A stretch of 61,698 bases of DNA from Pseudoalteromonas sp. 3D05 (GCF_002723455.1 NZ_PDUS01000023.1:1-61698); one strand, 5' to 3'; counted from the stretch's first letter, positions 28,009 through 37,548 are shown. The notes: generated by a model not told the origin, from the letters alone. A program made the numbers and translations.

Positions 28009-29103
28009 ATGAGTTTAAGTCATTTAAGCCTCAATGATTTTAGAAATATTGAGGCGCTTACATTGGAACCTGTAAACGGTATTAATGTAATTTACGGTGA
28101 AAATGGCAGTGGAAAAACCAGCCTTTTAGAGGCTATTTATTTCCTTTCTCATGGCAAATCATTCCGCACACCTAAACATAAAAGCATTATAAAGCACCAG
28201 CAGAGTAAGTTTACAATACATGGTAGAAAATCGCTTTATAACTTGTCTATACCAATCGGTATCAGCAAAAGCTTAAATGGAGATACCGAGCTTAAGATTC
28301 AAGGTAAAACTAGCCGTAGAGTCTCTGAGCTCGCACAACTCATGCCTGTTCAAGTTATTACGCCTGAGAGCTACTCTTTATTTTTTGGTGGCCCAAAAGA
28401 ACGCCGAAAATTTTTAGATTTGGGATTGTTCCACGTGGAACAAGACTTCTTTTATTTGTGGCAATCATTCAATAAAGTACTCAAGCAACGAAATGCATTA
28501 TTAAAAAGCAAACCCAAAAATTATTTTGACCAAATTAGGTTTTGGGATAAAGAATTTGTTAGACTGGCTGAGCAAATAAATACTTTAAGAATTGCGTATA
28601 TAAGTAGGTTTAAGCAACAGTTTTTTGATAAAATGTGTGCAGACTTAACGCTTATAAGCGATTTAGAAATAAACTATCAAGCTGGCTGGAAAGAGACAGA
28701 GTCTCTAAGCGATGCCCTTGAACAAAACTTTGAACGCGATAGCCGTCAAGGTTTTACCAGTAAAGGCCCACATAAGGCCGATTTTAATTTTAGTGTTTCT
28801 GGCAACAGTGTTGAAAATACATTTTCCCGCGGTCAATTGAAGCTATTGCTTTATGCGTTAAAAGTAACGCAAAATAGTTTGATTGAGTCAGAAACTGAAA
28901 AGCAATCTATATTGCTAATAGATGATTTACCTTCAGAGCTTGGAGAAGATACGAAAGAGAAGGTCGGCCAATTGTTGTCGCACTGTCACTCCCAAATATT
29001 TATCTCTGCAATTGAATCTGAAAGTATTTCTGCTGTGGTGGAACCCATGCAACGAGAACTAGAAATGTTCCACGTGAAACATGGCAACCTAATAACAAGA
29101 TAA
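28009..29103 (+). CDS. recF: DNA replication and repair protein RecF
   Basis: 364 aa. SMC-like ATPase that helps load RecA at gaps. Walker A GENGSGKTS (30-38), ABC signature region NTFSRGQLKLLLYALK, Walker B ILLIDDLPSELG. Two 16-bp parS-like palindromes are embedded in the gene. The first encodes the LFHVEQ segment and the second the C-terminal MFHVKHG tail, so the protein sequence there is partly dictated by the DNA site. Confidence 0.97.
   Translation: MSLSHLSLNDFRNIEALTLEPVNGINVIYGENGSGKTSLLEAIYFLSHGKSFRTPKHKSIIKHQQSKFTIHGRKSLYNLSIPIGISKSLNGDTELKIQGKTSRRVSELAQLMPVQVITPESYSLFFGGPKERRKFLDLGLFHVEQDFFYLWQSFNKVLKQRNALLKSKPKNYFDQIRFWDKEFVRLAEQINTLRIAYISRFKQQFFDKMCADLTLISDLEINYQAGWKETESLSDALEQNFERDSRQGFTSKGPHKADFNFSVSGNSVENTFSRGQLKLLLYALKVTQNSLIESETEKQSILLIDDLPSELGEDTKEKVGQLLSHCHSQIFISAIESESISAVVEPMQRELEMFHVKHGNLITR
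28427..28442. other. parS: parS centromere-like site in recF
   Basis: TGTTCCACGTGGAACA is a perfect palindrome and matches the parS consensus TGTTNCACGTGAAACA at all but one position. It is the expected ParB loading site, within 17 kb of parB. Confidence 0.8.
29066..29081. other. parS: parS centromere-like site at the 3' end of recF
   Basis: TGTTCCACGTGAAACA matches the parS consensus TGTTNCACGTGAAACA completely. It is translated as MFHVKH, a tail often seen in genes that carry a parS. It lies 50 bp before the gyrB start. Confidence 0.88.
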
Positions 29104-29115
29104 GTGGGATTAACC

Positions 29116-31542
29116 ATGTCTGAGAATTACGATTCGTCGAGTATTAAAGTACTAAAAGGATTAGACGCAGTAAGAAAGCGTCCTGGAATGTATATAGGGG
29201 ACACCGATGATGGCACAGGCTTACACCATATGGTGTTTGAGGTCGTTGATAACTCTATTGATGAAGCCTTAGCCGGCCACTGTGATGACATCTTTGTCAC
29301 CATTCATTTAGATGGTTCAGTCTCTGTTCGAGATAACGGTCGTGGTATTCCAACTTCAATACATGAAGAAGAAGGTGTATCTGCAGCTGAAGTTATCATG
29401 ACGGTACTTCATGCTGGTGGTAAGTTTGATGATAACTCTTATAAAGTATCAGGTGGCTTACACGGTGTAGGTGTTTCTGTTGTAAATGCATTATCAGAAA
29501 AACTAAAACTAACTATTCGCCGTGAAGGCAAATTGCATGAGCAAACATACACTATGGGTGTGCCAGATGCGCCATTAGCTGTTATTGGTGATTCTGATAG
29601 CTCAGGTACAGAGTTACGTTTTTGGCCAAGTGCTGAAACGTTCACTAACTTAGATTTCCATTATGACATTCTAGCTAAACGTTTACGCGAATTATCATTC
29701 TTGAATTCTGGTGTGAGCATCATCTTAACGGATGAGCGAGAAGAAAATAAATCTGATCACTTCAAATACGAAGGCGGTATTCAAGCGTTTGTTGAATATC
29801 TAAATCGTAATAAAAACCCAGTTCACAAAGGGGTATTCCATTTTACTCACGAGCGTGAAGAAGATGGAATTAGTGTTGAAGTATCTATGCAGTGGAATGA
29901 TGCATTCCAAGAAAATATTTACTGTTTCACAAATAACATTCCACAACGCGATGGTGGTACTCACTTAGCTGGTTTTAGATCTGCGCTAACGCGTACACTT
30001 AATAACTATATGGAAAAAGAAGGCTTTAACAAGAAAGCTAAAACAACCAGTAATGCGACGGGTGATGATGCTCGTGAAGGCTTAACTGCGGTTGTAAGTG
30101 TTAAAGTACCTGATCCTAAGTTCTCATCACAAACCAAAGATAAGCTAGTATCAAGTGAAGTTAAATCTGCGGTTGAGCAAGCAATGGCTGAAAAGTTCAC
30201 TGAGTTTTTATTAGAAAACCCAATGGACGCTAAAATCGTTGTGGGTAAAATCATTGATGCAGCTCGTGCGCGTGAAGCAGCCCGTAAAGCACGTGAAATG
30301 ACTCGCCGTAAAGGTGCAATGGACTTAGCAGGATTGCCAGGTAAACTTGCTGATTGCCAAGAGAAAGACCCAGCACAATCTGAACTATACATAGTGGAGG
30401 GTGACTCAGCTGGCGGTTCAGCCAAGCAGGGTCGTAACCGTAAGAATCAGGCGATTCTTCCGCTAAAAGGTAAAATCTTAAACGTTGAAAAAGCGCGTTT
30501 TGATAAAATGTTATCTTCGCAAGAAGTGGCGACGCTAATCACCGCATTAGGGTGTGGTATTGGTCGCGATGAATATAATCCTGAGAAATTACGTTATCAC
30601 CGTATCATAATCATGACCGATGCCGACGTGGATGGTTCACACATTCGTACCTTGCTACTAACATTTTTCTATCGTCAAATGCCAGAAATTGTTGAACGTG
30701 GCTATATATATATTGCTCAACCACCACTTTATAAAGTGAAAAAAGGCAAGCAAGAGCGTTATATCAAAGATGATCCAGCATTAGTTGAGTACTTAACATC
30801 TTTGGCACTAAATGGTGCAGCGCTTTACACTAGTGCTGATGCGTCAGCGCTTGAAGGTGAAGCACTTGAAAACATTGTTCATGATTACCAAAATACAGTT
30901 AAAGTTATTGAGCGATTGAAACGTAAATACCCGAACACGGTTATGAATCGTTTAATTTATCAAAGTGAGCTTAAAGCAGAGCATCTTGCTGATGAAGAAA
31001 AGGTAATTGCTTGGACTAAAGAGCTCGTTGATGACTTAATTGAGCGTGACGAAGATGCAACCATTTTCCATGCTGGTACTGAGCACGATACAGAGCGTAA
31101 CCTATACTATCCGGTTGTGAATATTCGTCAGCATGGTGTGGATAAAGCACACATACTTCATTATGACTTTATTGCTTCAAAAGATTATCAACGCATTGCT
31201 GTGACTGGTAAAAACATCGCTAACGTCCTTAAAGAGGGTGCATATATTCAACGCGGTGAAAAAACAAAAGCTGTTGATAACTTTGTGGATGCATTGGAAT
31301 GGTTGATCACAGAATCTAAGCGTGGGATCTATATTCAACGCTATAAAGGATTGGGTGAAATGAACCCTAGCCAACTGTGGGAAACGACAATGGATCCTGA
31401 TGCGCGTCGTATGTTGCAAGTAACGATCGAAGATGCTGTTGGTGCTGATCAATTGTTTGCTACATTGATGGGTGATCAAGTAGAGCCTCGCCGAGAGTTT
31501 ATCGAAACGAACGCACTACGCGTAGTGAACCTCGATGTTTAA
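29116..31542 (+). CDS. gyrB: DNA gyrase subunit B
   Basis: 808 aa from the ATG at 29116; GTGGGA upstream serves as ribosome-binding site, and a GTG at 29104 would add four residues. GHKL ATPase domain with VVDNSIDEALAGHCD and GGLHGVGVSVVNALS, then TOPRIM with EGDSAGGSAKQGRNRKNQAI and the acidic DADVDGSHIRTLLLTFF. The C-terminus ends MGDQVEPRREFIETNALRV. Standard type II topoisomerase subunit, partner of GyrA (not in the window). Confidence 0.98.
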   Translation: MSENYDSSSIKVLKGLDAVRKRPGMYIGDTDDGTGLHHMVFEVVDNSIDEALAGHCDDIFVTIHLDGSVSVRDNGRGIPTSIHEEEGVSAAEVIMTVLHAGGKFDDNSYKVSGGLHGVGVSVVNALSEKLKLTIRREGKLHEQTYTMGVPDAPLAVIGDSDSSGTELRFWPSAETFTNLDFHYDILAKRLRELSFLNSGVSIILTDEREENKSDHFKYEGGIQAFVEYLNRNKNPVHKGVFHFTHEREEDGISVEVSMQWNDAFQENIYCFTNNIPQRDGGTHLAGFRSALTRTLNNYMEKEGFNKKAKTTSNATGDDAREGLTAVVSVKVPDPKFSSQTKDKLVSSEVKSAVEQAMAEKFTEFLLENPMDAKIVVGKIIDAARAREAARKAREMTRRKGAMDLAGLPGKLADCQEKDPAQSELYIVEGDSAGGSAKQGRNRKNQAILPLKGKILNVEKARFDKMLSSQEVATLITALGCGIGRDEYNPEKLRYHRIIIMTDADVDGSHIRTLLLTFFYRQMPEIVERGYIYIAQPPLYKVKKGKQERYIKDDPALVEYLTSLALNGAALYTSADASALEGEALENIVHDYQNTVKVIERLKRKYPNTVMNRLIYQSELKAEHLADEEKVIAWTKELVDDLIERDEDATIFHAGTEHDTERNLYYPVVNIRQHGVDKAHILHYDFIASKDYQRIAVTGKNIANVLKEGAYIQRGEKTKAVDNFVDALEWLITESKRGIYIQRYKGLGEMNPSQLWETTMDPDARRMLQVTIEDAVGADQLFATLMGDQVEPRREFIETNALRVVNLDV

Positions 31543-31558
31543 TTGCGAGTAATAATTT

Positions 31559-31586
31559 AAAAAAGGAGCCTGATGGCTCCTTTTTT
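31559..31586 (+). terminator. terminator after gyrB
   Basis: Stem AAAAAAGGAGCC / GGCTCCTTTTTT with loop TGAT, 16 bp past the gyrB stop. It ends the dnaA-dnaN-recF-gyrB transcript. Confidence 0.88.
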
Positions 31587-31685
31587 ATTGGCTGCAATTG
31601 CACAAACTGCTTAAAACATGACTACGCACAAGGTATACTGAGGGTAATTTTCACGCTACATCACAGCAGATACTAAAAGCCAAAT

Positions 31686-32585
31686 ATGCAAAAATATGAC
31701 GTTAAAACCTTTCAAGGTTTGATCCTGGCTTTACAGGATTACTGGGCACAGCAAGGTTGTGTCATTATTCAGCCACTCGATATGGAAGTTGGCGCAGGTA
31801 CATTCCATCCACAAACATTCTTAAAGTCTATTGGTCCTGAGCCAATGTCTAGCGCATACGTACAACCGTGTCGCCGTCCTACAGATGGCCGTTATGGTGA
31901 AAACCCTAATCGCTTGCAACATTACTACCAGTTTCAAGTCGTACTAAAGCCATCGCCAGAGAACATCCAGGAGCTTTATTTAGGCTCTTTAGCTGCTGTA
32001 GGTATTGATACGTTAACTGACGAAGTACGCTTCGTAGAAGACAACTGGGAGTCACCTACATTAGGTGCGTGGGGCCTAGGTTGGGAAATCTGGTTAAACG
32101 GTATGGAAGTAACGCAGTTTACTTACTTTCAACAGGTAGGTGGCATTGAGTGTTCACCCGTGACTGGTGAAATTACTTACGGCCTAGAGCGTTTGGCAAT
32201 GTACATTCAAGGCGTAGATAGTATTTATGACCTTGTTTGGGCTGACGGTCCTATGGGGCGCGTTACCTATGGTGACGTTTTTCACCAAAACGAAGTAGAG
32301 CAATCAAAATACAACTTTGAGCACGCTAACGTTGAAGACTTATTTGCACAGTTTGATAAATGTGAAGCTGAAAGCCAAAAGCTTATTGAAGCTGATTTAC
32401 CATTACCTGCTTATGAGCAAGTGATGAAAGCCTCGCATGCATTTAACTTACTTGATGCGCGTCACGCTATCTCAGTGACTGAACGCCAACGTTATATTTT
32501 ACGTGTTCGTGCCTTATCTAAAGCATGTGCACAAAGTTATTATGATGCTCGCGAAGCGCTTGGCTTCCCGCTTTGTAAGGATTAA
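31686..32585 (+). CDS. glyQ: glycyl-tRNA synthetase alpha subunit
   Basis: 299 aa. Class II catalytic subunit of the bacterial alpha2beta2 enzyme. Starts MQKYDVKTFQGLILALQDYWAQQGCVI, with motif regions QPCRRPTDGRYGENPNRLQHYYQFQV and ITYGLERLAMYIQGV. It precedes glyS by 2 bp. Confidence 0.98.
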   Translation: MQKYDVKTFQGLILALQDYWAQQGCVIIQPLDMEVGAGTFHPQTFLKSIGPEPMSSAYVQPCRRPTDGRYGENPNRLQHYYQFQVVLKPSPENIQELYLGSLAAVGIDTLTDEVRFVEDNWESPTLGAWGLGWEIWLNGMEVTQFTYFQQVGGIECSPVTGEITYGLERLAMYIQGVDSIYDLVWADGPMGRVTYGDVFHQNEVEQSKYNFEHANVEDLFAQFDKCEAESQKLIEADLPLPAYEQVMKASHAFNLLDARHAISVTERQRYILRVRALSKACAQSYYDAREALGFPLCKD

Positions 32586-32587
32586 GC

Positions 32588-34657
32588 ATGTCAGCACAAA
32601 ATTTATTAGTAGAAATTGGCACCGAAGAGTTGCCACCAAAAGCACTGCGAAAACTTGCAGAGGCATTTGCTGAAAACCTAGCAGCAGAACTTGAAAGCTT
32701 AGAGCTTTCTCATCAAGGTGTAAATTGGTATGCATCACCACGTCGTTTAGGCTTACAAGTAAAAGCGCTTGAAGCCAAACAACAAGATAAAGAAGTTGAG
32801 AAACGTGGGCCTGCAAAAAAAGCTGCATTTGACAGTGAAGGCAATCCAACTAAGGCGGCCATGGGTTGGGCGCGCGGTTGTGGTATTGATGTTAAGGACG
32901 CACAAACTCTTGAAACAGATAAAGGTGCGTGGTTGTTACACATTGCTAAAGTAGCAGGTAAAGAAACCACTGCTTTGCTAAATGACGTGGTGAATAAAGC
33001 GTTAGCAAAATTGCCTATTCCAAAACCAATGCGTTGGGGCGCGAATAAAACACAATTTATTCGTCCTGTTCATACAGCAACAATTTTGTTTGGCGATAAA
33101 CTTATTGAAGGCGAGGTACTTGGTAAAGCGATAAGTAATCAGCTTCAAGGCCATCGTTTTCATCACCCAGAAAAAATTAGCATTAACCATGCTGATGAAG
33201 TTTTTGACGTGCTTAAATCTGCACACGTTGTTGCCGATTACGAGGAACGTAAAGCACAAATTCGCAGCCAAATTGAAACTGCCGCAAAAGCAGTAAACGC
33301 TGTGGTTGCCATGGATGAAGATTTACTTGAAGAAGTAACCTCTTTAGTTGAATGGCCAGTAACCCTAACAGCAACTTTCGAAGAAGCGTTTTTAGATGTA
33401 CCAGCAGAAGCGCTGATCTACACCATGAAAGACGACCAAAAATACTTCCCGCTATTAGATCAAGATGGCAAGCTACTAAATAAGTTTTTGTTTGTTTCAA
33501 ATATTGAAAGCAAAAACCCAAGTGTTGTTATCGCAGGTAACGAAAAAGTAGTGCGCCCGCGTTTAGCTGATGCGCAGTTCTTCTTTGAAACAGATAAAAA
33601 GAAAACCCTAGAAAGCCGCTTAGAATCACTTGATAGCGTATTGTTCCAAAAGCAACTGGGTACACTAAAAGATAAGTCTGAGCGTATTGCTGCACTTGCC
33701 GGTTACATCGCTGAGCAACTAGGTGCAGATAAAGCACTCGCAGAGCGCGCTGGCTTATTAAGTAAAACAGACTTAATGACCGAAATGGTAATGGAGTTTA
33801 CAGACGTACAAGGTGTGATGGGCATGCATTACGCACGCCATGATGGTGAAGCCGAAGACGTAGCCATTGCGCAAAATGAGCAATACATGCCACGCTTTGC
33901 AGGCGACAGCTTACCAACAAACTTAATCAGCTGTGCGGTTGCCATCGCAGATAAGTTTGACACGTTGGTGGGTATTTTCGGAATTGGCCAAGCACCAAAA
34001 GGCGATAAAGACCCGTTTGCACTTCGCCGTGCTGCAATTGGTGCGTTACGTATCATGGTAGAAAAAGAGCTGCCGCTTGATATCTTAGACCTTGTTGCTA
34101 AATCACAAAGCTTATTTGGCGAAAAGCTAACTAACCTAAATGTATCTGCTGATGTGTTTGAGTTTATGCTAGGTCGTTTCCGTGCGTGGTACCAAGACGA
34201 AGGCATTCAAGTAGACGTTATTCAAGCAGTACTTGCACGTCGCCCAACTAAGCCTGTTGATTTTGACCGTCGTGTTAAAGCGGTAAGTCATTTCCGTACA
34301 TTAGACGCAGCAGAATCGCTTGCAGCGGCTAACAAGCGCGTAAGTAATATTCTGGCTAAGAATGACATTACAAGCCAAGGCACGGTCGATGAGAGCCTAT
34401 TAAGTGATGATGCTGAGAAAGCGCTTGCTTCACAAGTTGCTAAGTTCGCAACTGACCTTGCACCACTTTATGCTGCCGGTGATTATCAAGAAGCACTTGC
34501 GCAATTAGCGGGTATCCGTGAAAGTGTAGATAACTTTTTTGATAACGTGATGGTAATGGCTGACGACGAAGCAGTTAAGCAAAATCGTTTAGCGTTACTT
34601 AGCCAATTAAGTGGCTTATTTTTAGATATTGCTGATATTTCAGTACTACAGAAGTAA
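32588..34657 (+). CDS. glyS: glycyl-tRNA synthetase beta subunit
   Basis: 689 aa. The tRNA-binding subunit, with an HD-like domain and a C-terminal anticodon-binding domain. Starts MSAQNLLVEIGTEELPPKALRKL, the family signature, and contains MTEMVMEFTDVQGVMGMHYA and GDKDPFALRRAAIGALRI. Cotranscribed with glyQ. Confidence 0.98.
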   Translation: MSAQNLLVEIGTEELPPKALRKLAEAFAENLAAELESLELSHQGVNWYASPRRLGLQVKALEAKQQDKEVEKRGPAKKAAFDSEGNPTKAAMGWARGCGIDVKDAQTLETDKGAWLLHIAKVAGKETTALLNDVVNKALAKLPIPKPMRWGANKTQFIRPVHTATILFGDKLIEGEVLGKAISNQLQGHRFHHPEKISINHADEVFDVLKSAHVVADYEERKAQIRSQIETAAKAVNAVVAMDEDLLEEVTSLVEWPVTLTATFEEAFLDVPAEALIYTMKDDQKYFPLLDQDGKLLNKFLFVSNIESKNPSVVIAGNEKVVRPRLADAQFFFETDKKKTLESRLESLDSVLFQKQLGTLKDKSERIAALAGYIAEQLGADKALAERAGLLSKTDLMTEMVMEFTDVQGVMGMHYARHDGEAEDVAIAQNEQYMPRFAGDSLPTNLISCAVAIADKFDTLVGIFGIGQAPKGDKDPFALRRAAIGALRIMVEKELPLDILDLVAKSQSLFGEKLTNLNVSADVFEFMLGRFRAWYQDEGIQVDVIQAVLARRPTKPVDFDRRVKAVSHFRTLDAAESLAAANKRVSNILAKNDITSQGTVDESLLSDDAEKALASQVAKFATDLAPLYAAGDYQEALAQLAGIRESVDNFFDNVMVMADDEAVKQNRLALLSQLSGLFLDIADISVLQK

Positions 34658-34671
34658 ATTCAGCGTAGCTT

Positions 34672-34700
34672 AAAAAGCCAGCAGCTATGCTGGCTTTTTT
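34672..34700 (+). terminator. terminator after glyS
   Basis: Stem AAAAAGCCAGCA / TGCTGGCTTTTT with loop GCTA, 15 bp past the glyS stop. Confidence 0.88.
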
Positions 34701-34717
34701 GTATTTAAGGTTAACCT

Positions 34718-35167
34718 ATGAAACGTATTATAACGCTTGCGGTCGTTAGCTTATTAACCGCATGTTCGAGCCAAGTTCAACTTCCTAGTATTGATGACGT
34801 ACTACCTAGTAAAGAGCTAGATAAAACTATGTACTTACGCGGTGATTTCACCTTATGGGATGCAGAGCCTCAGTACCAATTTGAACAAGTTGCTCCTGCG
34901 ATTTACCAAGCCGATGTTAAGTTTTCAACACCGGGTAAAGTCTACGAATTTAAAATCGCCGATGCCGACTTTAGCGAAGGCTACAATTGTGGATACAGCG
35001 AAACTGCACCAGCAGGGCAATCGCTAGTACTTGGTCAAGCTGCCATTGCCGACTGTAATACCATCTATAATTACTTTAGCTTCACCCCAGCAGCAAAAGG
35101 CCGCTACGTAGTAAGCATTGATTATCGTAATTACAATGAGCCAAAAGTGACGATAACGAAGAAGTGA
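34718..35167 (+). CDS. small lipoprotein, carbohydrate-binding-like fold
   Basis: 149 aa. Lipoprotein signal with lipobox LLTACSS (Cys16). The mature part has MYLRGDFTLWDAEPQYQFE, a pattern of the early-set/CBM48-type module attached to pullulanases and other glycosidases, and two Cys (NCGYS, IADCNT) that may form a disulfide. No enzyme domain is attached. Weak homology by eye; function unknown. Sits alone between glyS and the KAP ATPase gene. Confidence 0.7.
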   Translation: MKRIITLAVVSLLTACSSQVQLPSIDDVLPSKELDKTMYLRGDFTLWDAEPQYQFEQVAPAIYQADVKFSTPGKVYEFKIADADFSEGYNCGYSETAPAGQSLVLGQAAIADCNTIYNYFSFTPAAKGRYVVSIDYRNYNEPKVTITKK

Positions 35168-35241
35168 GAGCTGTAAGCTATAAGCCGTCAGCTTTCAGTT
35201 GCCCGAGTGAATTGATAGATTTGTGACAAGGACGTTAGTAT

Positions 35242-36861
35242 ATGTGTGCTAAACAATGGAATGAAGAAATAAAAATTGACGGTGTAACTTACCCAGCAGA
35301 TCAATTAAATAGAAAACAAGATGCAGAGCTATTAACTAAAATCCTTGTTCGCCGCTCAAACTCGAATAGAGAAAAGCCTAATAAATCCTCTTATGTAATT
35401 AACGTTAATGCTGAATGGGGCGCAGGTAAAACTTATTTCGTTAAACGTTGGGCTGAAGACTTAAAGTATGAGCATCCTGTTGTTTATATAGATGCTTGGT
35501 CAAATGACTTTATGGATTCACCTATTATTACCGTGCTTGCTGAAATACAAGAACAGCTTTTAGAAACCATTAACAAAAGTCATTTAACTCAAGCCAAAAG
35601 AAAAAGCTTTAAGAATATAGGTATATCTGTATTACCAAAAATTTTAGCAGCATTGGTTAAACGATATGGTGGTTTTGATATTGAAGATTTATTTGTTGAT
35701 GAAAGCTCTAACACAGATGCTACACCATCAACACAAAACAATAAGTCATTAGATTTATCAGCGGCAATGGAAGCTATGACGACCCAAGCATTCAAAGAGC
35801 ATAGTGATTATAAAAAAGGTGTAAAAGAACTAAAAACCACAATTAAAGAGTTAGTTAAATACGCCATTGAAAAACCTAAAAGTAGACTGCGGGCAACAGC
35901 TCCTGATTACCCCGCATTCATATTCATTGATGAATTAGACCGCTGCCGCCCAACATATGCAGTAGAAATGCTAGAAGCAATAAAGCATATTTTCGATATT
36001 GAAGGGTTAGTAATAGTTGTTTCAACACACACAGAAGAACTGCAGCACACAATAAAAGCTTTATATGGAAACAACTTTAACGCTGATAATTATTTAAGAC
36101 GCTTCTTCGATACAAAGTATCATCTAGATGTTGGGATTTCAGCCAGTTTACTAAAAGCAAATTGTGATTTTACAGTATTAGATAATAACTACCTTGAACA
36201 AAAAAGCATTTTGCTGTTTCCGCTTTTATCTCAAGGAGATGATATAAAGAGACAGCTATCGTCGCTCATTGCTGAAGTCTCCAATTGGCAAAATTTAGCG
36301 CCTAGGTCAGCTATACAATTAGCAAATAGATTACTTACAAGTATAGAGTTAATTGGCGAAGAGAAAACAGTAGATATTTTAGTCCTGCTAGTTTTACTTT
36401 GTTTATATATGTTCAATAAACCTCAATATGACTATATGTGCAGCATTTTTGATGAACAACGATTTGAAATAAATCCTAGGGTTACAGATTTAAAGCTTTC
36501 CTCCAAACAACTAAATTTACCTAAGTACCTAAAAGAAATGCTTTTTGCAGCAGAGAAGCTAGATGGTATAAATCAATTACTAAAACTAGAAAGTTATGAA
36601 AAAGCAAGTTTGATGAATCTTAAAATCAACTTTTCAGATATTGATCTTTTAACTTATTTTTTGAGTTTTCAAAGCGTTTTAAACAGGGGCGATAAAGCTA
36701 TAAAACCAGGCTTTATGAATACGTTTGGTTATGATGGGAGGGGGGCTATACATGACTACCAGCTGTTAGAAGCACAAATGACATTCTTAGGAGTAAACAG
36801 TTTGAGTGCAAATGATTACTTGAACTTAATTGGCTTAACGAACAAATTTACTGATAGCTGA
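35242..36861 (+). CDS. KAP family P-loop NTPase
   Basis: 539 aa. N-terminal Walker A NAEWGAGKTYFVKRW (GAGKT at 60-64) and Walker B AFIFIDELDRCRPTYAVEMLE (about 225-245) match the KAP/F-pilus-ATPase-like group of STAND-related NTPases. DNYLRRFFDTKYHLD is the conserved downstream element. The hydrophobic stretch between the Walker motifs (about 125-140) is short, so a membrane insertion is uncertain. C-terminal half is helical without a known domain. Members are scattered, mobile and often linked with phage exclusion or defence; here it stands alone. More AT-rich and less codon-biased than its neighbours, suggesting acquisition. Confidence 0.85.
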   Translation: MCAKQWNEEIKIDGVTYPADQLNRKQDAELLTKILVRRSNSNREKPNKSSYVINVNAEWGAGKTYFVKRWAEDLKYEHPVVYIDAWSNDFMDSPIITVLAEIQEQLLETINKSHLTQAKRKSFKNIGISVLPKILAALVKRYGGFDIEDLFVDESSNTDATPSTQNNKSLDLSAAMEAMTTQAFKEHSDYKKGVKELKTTIKELVKYAIEKPKSRLRATAPDYPAFIFIDELDRCRPTYAVEMLEAIKHIFDIEGLVIVVSTHTEELQHTIKALYGNNFNADNYLRRFFDTKYHLDVGISASLLKANCDFTVLDNNYLEQKSILLFPLLSQGDDIKRQLSSLIAEVSNWQNLAPRSAIQLANRLLTSIELIGEEKTVDILVLLVLLCLYMFNKPQYDYMCSIFDEQRFEINPRVTDLKLSSKQLNLPKYLKEMLFAAEKLDGINQLLKLESYEKASLMNLKINFSDIDLLTYFLSFQSVLNRGDKAIKPGFMNTFGYDGRGAIHDYQLLEAQMTFLGVNSLSANDYLNLIGLTNKFTDS

Positions 36862-36867
36862 TAGCTT

Positions 36868-37107
36868 TTACAACCCTTTCCTCACCAAGTATCGATACGG
36901 CATTTCATCTACTTCTTTTGCCACCAACGTGTGATCCATAAATGTGCAAAAACTAGGGATGTCGCGGGTGGTTGAGGGGTCGTCGGCGATGATGAGTAAG
37001 GTTTCGCCTTCTGCCATTTTACGCACCGCACCGCGGATCATCATGACAGGCTCTGGGCAACGTAGGCCGATGGCGTCTAATTGGTGATCGGGGTTATCAA
37101 AACTCAT
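36868..37107 (-). CDS. tusA: sulfur carrier protein TusA
   Basis: 79 aa from the ATG at 37107 (MSFDNPDHQLDAIGLRCPEPVMMIR); six further codons upstream are in frame. The Cys of GLRCPEPVM carries persulfide sulfur for 2-thiouridine at tRNA position 34. C-terminal YRYLVRKGL is typical. Single SirA/TusA domain, convergent with the KAP gene and only 6 bp from it. Confidence 0.95.
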   Translation of the reverse strand: MSFDNPDHQLDAIGLRCPEPVMMIRGAVRKMAEGETLLIIADDPSTTRDIPSFCTFMDHTLVAKEVDEMPYRYLVRKGL

Positions 37108-37284
37108 AGCGGTGACCTTTATCAAGTGGTGCTTAATGATTAATTTAAGGTCGCTAGTTTAACGGCCTCAAATTAAGAAATAAAGTAACAACACTTATCG
37201 TGTTGAAAATAGATTAGTATTGTACCCAAAGATGCTATTTAAATGTAATAATGTTATTTTCATTTAATTATATCAAAGCATGGA

Positions 37285-37518
37285 ATGGCGATGGCGTTAG
37301 AATACTCTTTACTATGGATACCACTGTTAAATTTAGCGATACATTTTCTGATTAAGTTTAAACAGCTGAACAAATACGACATGTACATTTACTTTGTAAT
37401 AAATGGTGTATTTATTTCCAGTATTCTTACAGGTGTAAAATCTATTTGGTGTGGTTGGCTGGTGGCTTTAGTGTCTTATTTCTTGATTAGTAAATTAGCC
37501 TTTTTTAAGGGTAAATAA
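37285..37518 (+). CDS. small hypothetical membrane protein
   Basis: 77 aa with three hydrophobic helices (about 7-25, 33-50, 55-72: LWIPLLNLAIHFLIKF, YIYFVINGVFISSIL, GWLVALVSYFLISKLAF). No clear ribosome-binding site; an overlapping ATG at 37280 is in another frame. A strong terminator follows immediately, which supports a real transcription unit. No family recognised. Confidence 0.6.
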   Translation: MAMALEYSLLWIPLLNLAIHFLIKFKQLNKYDMYIYFVINGVFISSILTGVKSIWCGWLVALVSYFLISKLAFFKGK

Positions 37519-37548
37519 AAAGGCAAAGAGTCAAACTCTTTGCCTTTT
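37518..37548. terminator. bidirectional terminator, small membrane protein / fadA
   Basis: 14-bp perfect stem AAAAGGCAAAGAGT / ACTCTTTGCCTTTT with loop CAA, overlapping the stop of the small membrane protein gene and 45 bp past the fadA stop on the opposite strand. Confidence 0.88.

Noticed and set aside
30006..30425. 139-aa frame antisense to gyrB
   Set aside because: Shadow of the strongly codon-biased gyrB; Ser/Ala-rich low-complexity product.
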